Origin: Defluviitaleaceae bacterium
GTDB taxonomy: Bacteria; Bacillota; Clostridia; Lachnospirales; WRAX01
Assembly: GCA_009784615.1 (NCBI GenBank)
Contig: WRBJ01000002.1
Span: 62,001-126,000, forward strand
DNA: 64,000 nt
Direction of reading: 5' to 3'
The notes beneath the pieces are model-generated. The model did no database searches. It saw nothing but the letters and a program-made list of their open reading frames with translations, and was not told the DNA's origin. This document shows positions 60,512-64,000 of this stretch, in pieces. The position numbers and the translations under genes are program-made. Numbering within the stretch: the stretch's first letter is position 1; the number at the start of each line of letters is the position of its first letter.

Positions 60512-61495
60512 CTATAGGCGTTTTCTCACAACCATAGCTCGTTTTTTCCTCTGTTCTTTATATTCCGCCTTGCTTTCTGCTTTATCATAAGCGGCTATAA
60601 TACGCTGTACAAGCGGATGACGGACTACGTCCTTGTTTGTAAGCATAGACACCCCAATGCCTTCAACATCCCGCAAAATAGGCAATGCATCCTTTAAGCC
60701 CGAATTTTGTGTGCTTGGCAAATCTATCTGCGTAATATCGCCCGTAATAATTGCCCTAGACCCAAAACCAATGCGTGTCAAAAACATCTTCATCTGTGCA
60801 GGCGTGGTATTTTGCGCTTCATCCAGCACAATAAAGCTATTTTCAAGCGTGCGCCCACGCATATAAGCAAGCGGTGCAACCTCAATTAGCCCTTTTTCCA
60901 TATTGCGTGCCATAGCTTCGGGTCCCATAATTTCAAACAAAGCGTCATATAACGGGCGCAAATATGGGTCTACCTTTTGTTGCAAATCACCAGGCAAAAA
61001 GCCCAATTTTTCACCTGCTTCAATAGCGGGGCGTGTCAAAATTATGCGTGAAACATCGCCCCGCTTAAACGAAGCAATAGCCGCTGCCATAGCCAAATAG
61101 GTCTTGCCCGTACCAGCAGGACCAACGCCAAAGATAACGGTGTTTTTATTAATTAGTTCAACATATTTTTCCTGCCCCAATGTCTTTGGTTTTATCGCCT
61201 TGCCGCTACAGGTTATTGCGACGGTGTTTCCGTTTGTATTTTTTGCAACCTGCTGTATCGTGCCGTCGTCAAGAGAATCTAACAAATATTTAACTGCCAT
61301 ACCATCAATCTCTTTGCCTTCTTCTGCCATTGCTTGCATTTTTTGCAATATTTGTTGTGCGGCATCCCTATTTTTTCCAGACACAACAACCTGCCCTGCA
61401 CGGTTTATTATGCTTACGTCAAGGGCTTTTTCAATTTGTATTATATTTTCGTCTAATTGCCCAAAGATTATAGGCAAGGTCTTTTCATTCGTCAT
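60512..61495 (-). CDS. phoH: PhoH-like ATPase
   Basis: 327 aa. N-terminal KH-like segment (IEKALDVSIINRAGQVVVSG), then a RecD-like ATPase with Walker A GVGPAGTGKT (123-132), FIVLDEAQNTTPAQMKMFLTR Walker B region and TGDITQIDLP. In Firmicutes this YbeZ-type PhoH works beside YbeY in RNA metabolism. The ATG overlaps the yqfD stop by 11 bp. Confidence 0.95.
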   Translation of the reverse strand: MTNEKTLPIIFGQLDENIIQIEKALDVSIINRAGQVVVSGKNRDAAQQILQKMQAMAEEGKEIDGMAVKYLLDSLDDGTIQQVAKNTNGNTVAITCSGKAIKPKTLGQEKYVELINKNTVIFGVGPAGTGKTYLAMAAAIASFKRGDVSRIILTRPAIEAGEKLGFLPGDLQQKVDPYLRPLYDALFEIMGPEAMARNMEKGLIEVAPLAYMRGRTLENSFIVLDEAQNTTPAQMKMFLTRIGFGSRAIITGDITQIDLPSTQNSGLKDALPILRDVEGIGVSMLTNKDVVRHPLVQRIIAAYDKAESKAEYKEQRKKRAMVVRKRL

Positions 61496-62729
61496 TTTCT
61501 TCCCTTATGACCTGTGCCGGCTGTATAGACTGCGTTTGGTCAATTCTTTCTATAGTTATCAAAAAAACTTGCGCCGTAAGCGACCTTTCACCTTCGTTAA
61601 AAACAATTTGTTTATCGACAATCTCGTTGTCTTCCCCAATTTCTTCGGCAATACGGCGGTTAGCAAATTCTATTGCAAAATCTTTGGCAACATCCACACT
61701 GCGGTTGCGCAAATGCCGCACCAGCTCGTATTGCAAGGTGGTAGTGTGTGATAACGGCAATGGATAATTTTCCCCAATGCTTGCCTGCCAACGCCTCTCA
61801 ATTGTTTCGTAATAAACAAAATCATCTCCCCTAAAAATTCGAGGCAAATCAAAGCTAAAATTACCAATGTTTATAGTATAACCCCTAGACACCCTATTTG
61901 TAAAGGTTTTTTCAAAATATGTAAGAGGAATTTCAAAATCCATTGTGTAATAAACCCTGCCCCAAACCTCTGAAATAGCGTGAGTATAGGCATAAGACAG
62001 GTTTCCTTCTTCCGCAGAACCTAGCACCAACTGTCCCGCAACAATGGTTTCGCCAGCCGCCACAACATCGCCTGCTCTAAATTGTGGTTGCCCTGCAGTC
62101 GTTGCTATATAAACAATAATTGCATCTTTAACCGCTACAACATCAGCTGGTAATGACGTGTCGATAATCTCGGTTGGCACAATGCTTTCGGCGATGCTGA
62201 CAACAGCCCTAGTACCCGTTATGCTAAACGAAACCCAAGCAATATCGCTAAATTGTAAGCGCATAGCGTCCTCGATTTCACGATAATCAAAACCATATCT
62301 AAAACTGCCTATGTACAACCCTTTTTGCTCTAAAAATGCTGTAATATCGGTGTAATTAATGCGATGTGTTCCTTCGATATCAATCCGCCAAACAAAAGAT
62401 GTTAAAAAAACCATCCCTGCCGCAAACAAAAATCCACCAATTAGCAAAAACAACCGCCGCTTTAAATGCGTTAAAATCTGCGGTAAGCCATAAAACCCCA
62501 ACGCCGCAACCTTTGTCCCTGTTTTTTGCGCAAAAAATTCTGCCGCGCTAAAATGCTTGCGTGAAATATGTGCGTAAAACTTTGCACCATCCCTGCGCAT
62601 ATCCCAAAAAATAACACCTGCGGCTATAGCCTGTGAAACAAACCGCTCCACGGAAAAACCTGACACCTCTATTTTAACATATCCCGCCAAAAAATTCCAT
62701 ACCTTTAGAAACAATTTTATGCCTCCCAC
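61485..62729 (-). CDS. yqfD: sporulation protein YqfD
   Basis: 414 aa. An N-terminal soluble region (GYVKIEVSGFSVERFVSQA), one membrane helix (~92-112, LFLLIGGFLFAAGMVFLTSF) and a large extracytoplasmic domain, typical of YqfD. In Bacillus yqfD is expressed in the mother cell and is needed for efficient sporulation. It overlaps yqfC by 13 bp and phoH by 11 bp. Confidence 0.93.
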   Translation of the reverse strand: MGGIKLFLKVWNFLAGYVKIEVSGFSVERFVSQAIAAGVIFWDMRRDGAKFYAHISRKHFSAAEFFAQKTGTKVAALGFYGLPQILTHLKRRLFLLIGGFLFAAGMVFLTSFVWRIDIEGTHRINYTDITAFLEQKGLYIGSFRYGFDYREIEDAMRLQFSDIAWVSFSITGTRAVVSIAESIVPTEIIDTSLPADVVAVKDAIIVYIATTAGQPQFRAGDVVAAGETIVAGQLVLGSAEEGNLSYAYTHAISEVWGRVYYTMDFEIPLTYFEKTFTNRVSRGYTINIGNFSFDLPRIFRGDDFVYYETIERRWQASIGENYPLPLSHTTTLQYELVRHLRNRSVDVAKDFAIEFANRRIAEEIGEDNEIVDKQIVFNEGERSLTAQVFLITIERIDQTQSIQPAQVIREENDE

Positions 62730-62998
62730 AAAACTTTTTCTATTTTGCCTGCTATTGCAATATTTTCGTGCGTCATTTGCCGCAAAAGCAATTCTTCACC
62801 ACAAACCCGCAAAACCCCAACGCTTGTTGCAATCCTAATATGTGCCACACTATATTCCAAAATCCCTTTATGATTGTCCACAAAAATTTCTTCGCCGCCC
62901 ATCATATTAACCACAGGCAAGCCCAGCGTTACATCCTTGGGTAGCTCTAACGCCGTTACAAGCCGCCTTTTTATGCCGTTTTTATCAAATCTGCGCAT
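62717..62998 (-). CDS. yqfC: YqfC/YabP-family sporulation protein
   Basis: 93 aa from ATG 62998 (MRRFDKNGIKRRLV) behind AAGGA; ATG 63016 is an alternative with a poorer site. Pattern ALELPKDVTLGLPVVNMMGGEEIFVDNHKGILEYS fits the YabP/YqfC family. It is the first gene of the yqfC-yqfD-phoH-pgpH-ybeY block. A sigma-E-like promoter is possible at 63023-63049. Confidence 0.9.
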   Translation of the reverse strand: MRRFDKNGIKRRLVTALELPKDVTLGLPVVNMMGGEEIFVDNHKGILEYSVAHIRIATSVGVLRVCGEELLLRQMTHENIAIAGKIEKVLWEA

Positions 62999-63022
62999 AA
63001 TTTCCTTATCCCCCATCACACA

Positions 63023-63049
63023 ATTTTATGCAAACCTTTAAAAATATAT
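63023..63049 (-). promoter_or_regulatory. possible sigma-E-type promoter of yqfC
   Basis: On the - strand ATATAT-like -35 (63049-63044), ~13 bp, CATAAAAT (63030-63023), close to the sigma-E -10 consensus CATACANT. Sigma-E control of yqfCD is known in Bacillus. The match is by eye. Confidence 0.35.
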
Positions 63050-63077
63050 TGCAATCTCCCGCAAAATGTTGTAAAAT
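63049..63077 (+). promoter_or_regulatory. promoter of aroQ
   Basis: TTGCAA (63049-63054), 17 bp, TAAAAT (63072-63077). Start near 63084 and a leader of about 19 nt with AGGGGG before ATG 63103. Confidence 0.65.
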
Positions 63078-63102
63078 ATACAAAAGCTGATAGGGGGATA
63101 TG

Positions 63103-63561
63103 ATGAAAATCGCAGTAATACACGGCGCAAACCTTAATTTTACAGGCATACGCCAACCCGAAGTTTACGGCAACACCACCTTCGAGCAAATATGCGAGCA
63201 TATAGAAAAAGCCGCAAGCCGCATAGCTACAGCATCTGGTTCAGTTTTGGGGTTAAATCAATTCCAATCCAACAGCGAAGGCGAAATAATCGACTTCATC
63301 CAAATGTGCCATATAGAAGGCTTTGACGGCATTGTGCTAAATGCTGGCGCATACACGCATTACAGCTATGCAATAGCCGATGCGGTAGCAGGCTGCAACC
63401 TGCCTGTCATCGAGGTGCATTTATCAAATATATTCGCTCGTGAAGATTTTAGGCAAAAATCCGTCATAGCTCCGTATTGCATTGGCACAATATCAGGCTT
63501 TGGTGTTGATAGTTATTTGTTAGCAATCAATCATTTAATATATTTAGGAGGAACAAAATAA
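63103..63561 (+). CDS. aroQ: 3-dehydroquinate dehydratase, type II
   Basis: 152 aa from ATG 63103 (5 nt after AGGGGG; ATG 63100 is too close). Third step of the shikimate pathway. Motifs: [17 protein letters not shown] with the catalytic Tyr, [28 protein letters not shown] and [17 protein letters not shown]. The stop overlaps the efp ATG by one base. Pairing of aroQ with efp is common in Firmicutes. Confidence 0.95.
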   Translation: MKIAVIHGANLNFTGIRQPEVYGNTTFEQICEHIEKAASRIATASGSVLGLNQFQSNSEGEIIDFIQMCHIEGFDGIVLNAGAYTHYSYAIADAVAGCNLPVIEVHLSNIFAREDFRQKSVIAPYCIGTISGFGVDSYLLAINHLIYLGGTK

Positions 63562-64000
63562 TGATTTCTGCAGGTGAATTTAGAAACGGCATTACAATCG
63601 AATACGAAGGTGATATTTACACCATCGTTGAATTTCAGCACGTTAAACCAGGCAAAGGTGCCGCTTTTGTCCGCACCAAAATCAAAAATATTGTAACGGG
63701 TTCTGTAACAGAAAAAACCTTCCGTCCACAAGAAAAAATGCCACGTGCGCATATAGAGCGTCAAGATATGCAATATCTCTATAACGACGGCGACATCTAT
63801 CATTTTATGAACCTTGAAACTTTCGAGCAAGTGGGCATTAACGCATCTGATGTGGGCGATTCTTTAAAATTTGTGCGTGAAAACGATAACGTCAAAATCC
63901 TATCTCACAATGGCAATGTCTTTGGTATAGAACCCGAGATTATCGTACAATTAGCTGTAACCGATACAGAACCAGGCTTTGCCGGCAACTCGTCAGGTAA
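63561..64000 (+). CDS. efp: elongation factor P, 3'-truncated by the window edge
   Basis: ATG at 63561 behind AGGAGG, 146 codons visible without a stop; EF-P is about 185 aa. The N-terminal KOW-like domain has [20 protein letters not shown] and the loop [12 protein letters not shown] with the lysine at the tip; the second OB domain starts near [15 protein letters not shown] relieves stalling at polyproline. The C-terminal third lies beyond the window. Coupled to aroQ. Confidence 0.97.
   Translation, partial: MISAGEFRNGITIEYEGDIYTIVEFQHVKPGKGAAFVRTKIKNIVTGSVTEKTFRPQEKMPRAHIERQDMQYLYNDGDIYHFMNLETFEQVGINASDVGDSLKFVRENDNVKILSHNGNVFGIEPEIIVQLAVTDTEPGFAGNSSG

Noticed and set aside
1-64000. tRNA genes, CRISPR arrays, insertion-sequence transposases, prophage or plasmid genes
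   Set aside because: All intergenic stretches over ~70 bp were read by eye and none showed cloverleaf features, spaced direct repeats or transposase/integrase motifs; a tRNAscan or CRISPR search could confirm.

Overview
The window is a contiguous piece of a bacterial chromosome. It comes from a Gram-positive, endospore-forming member of the Firmicutes, most likely class Clostridia. The evidence is the S10-spc-alpha ribosomal order with adk, map, a KOW-domain gene, infA and rpmJ embedded; the rsmB-rlmN-stp-prkC-rsgA-rpe block; the yqfC-yqfD-phoH-pgpH-ybeY-era-yqzL-recO block with two sporulation genes; strong AGGAGG ribosome sites; and promoters with TTGACA-17-TATAAT spacing. Ribosomal proteins L17 (178 aa) and L22 (134 aa) carry extensions that I associate with Lachnospiraceae-like lineages; this placement is inference.

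Layout. 1-16162: ribosomal superoperon on the + strand from a truncated rplC to rplQ, closed by a clear terminator. A GyrI-like ligand-binding gene sits inside it between rplB and rpsS. 16200-25200: a DUF4145 gene, then rsmB, rlmN, the PP2C phosphatase/PASTA kinase pair, rsgA and rpe, followed by a nucleotidyltransferase/acetyltransferase pair and a small membrane protein. 25240-27741: cold-shock gene, purK-purE and RNase P RNA. 27775-29553 (- strand): an Lsa-like ABC-F ribosome-protection gene behind a leader peptide and an intrinsic terminator, which together look like an antibiotic-sensing attenuator.

29607-34201 holds a selenium/sulfur-type accessory cluster: a cysteine desulfurase-like gene, a LysR regulator and an AEC transporter on the - strand, and YedE-like, TusA-like and DUF3343 genes on the + strand. 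The two divergent promoters share one palindromic -35 hexamer. 34215-40224 contains a two-component pair whose kinase lacks membrane segments, a CDF metal exporter behind a NiCo (czcD) riboswitch, an MntP/YtaF-like gene and an FtsX-type ABC transporter. 40426-46296 has RtcB, a ZIP transporter, UvrC, an AbrB-like regulator, a candidate small RNA and an orphan CheB.

46426-51117 is tepA-tsaE-tsaB-rimI-lonC. 51263-55850 is a three-gene signalling module: REC-HD-GYP protein, FIST sensor and hybrid histidine kinase. 55847-63016 (- strand) is the recO/era/ybeY/pgpH/phoH/yqfD/yqfC block. The window ends with aroQ and a truncated efp.

A dispersed repeat family with GTCATTGCGAGGG/CCCTCGCAATGAC cores occurs in at least three long copies (35700, 40244, 45248). 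Related short palindromes lie inside the ribosomal operon (3234, 12701). No tRNA, 5S/16S/23S rRNA, CRISPR array, transposase or phage gene was seen. Several genes begin with TTG or GTG, including rplB, rplV, rpsC and rpsN.
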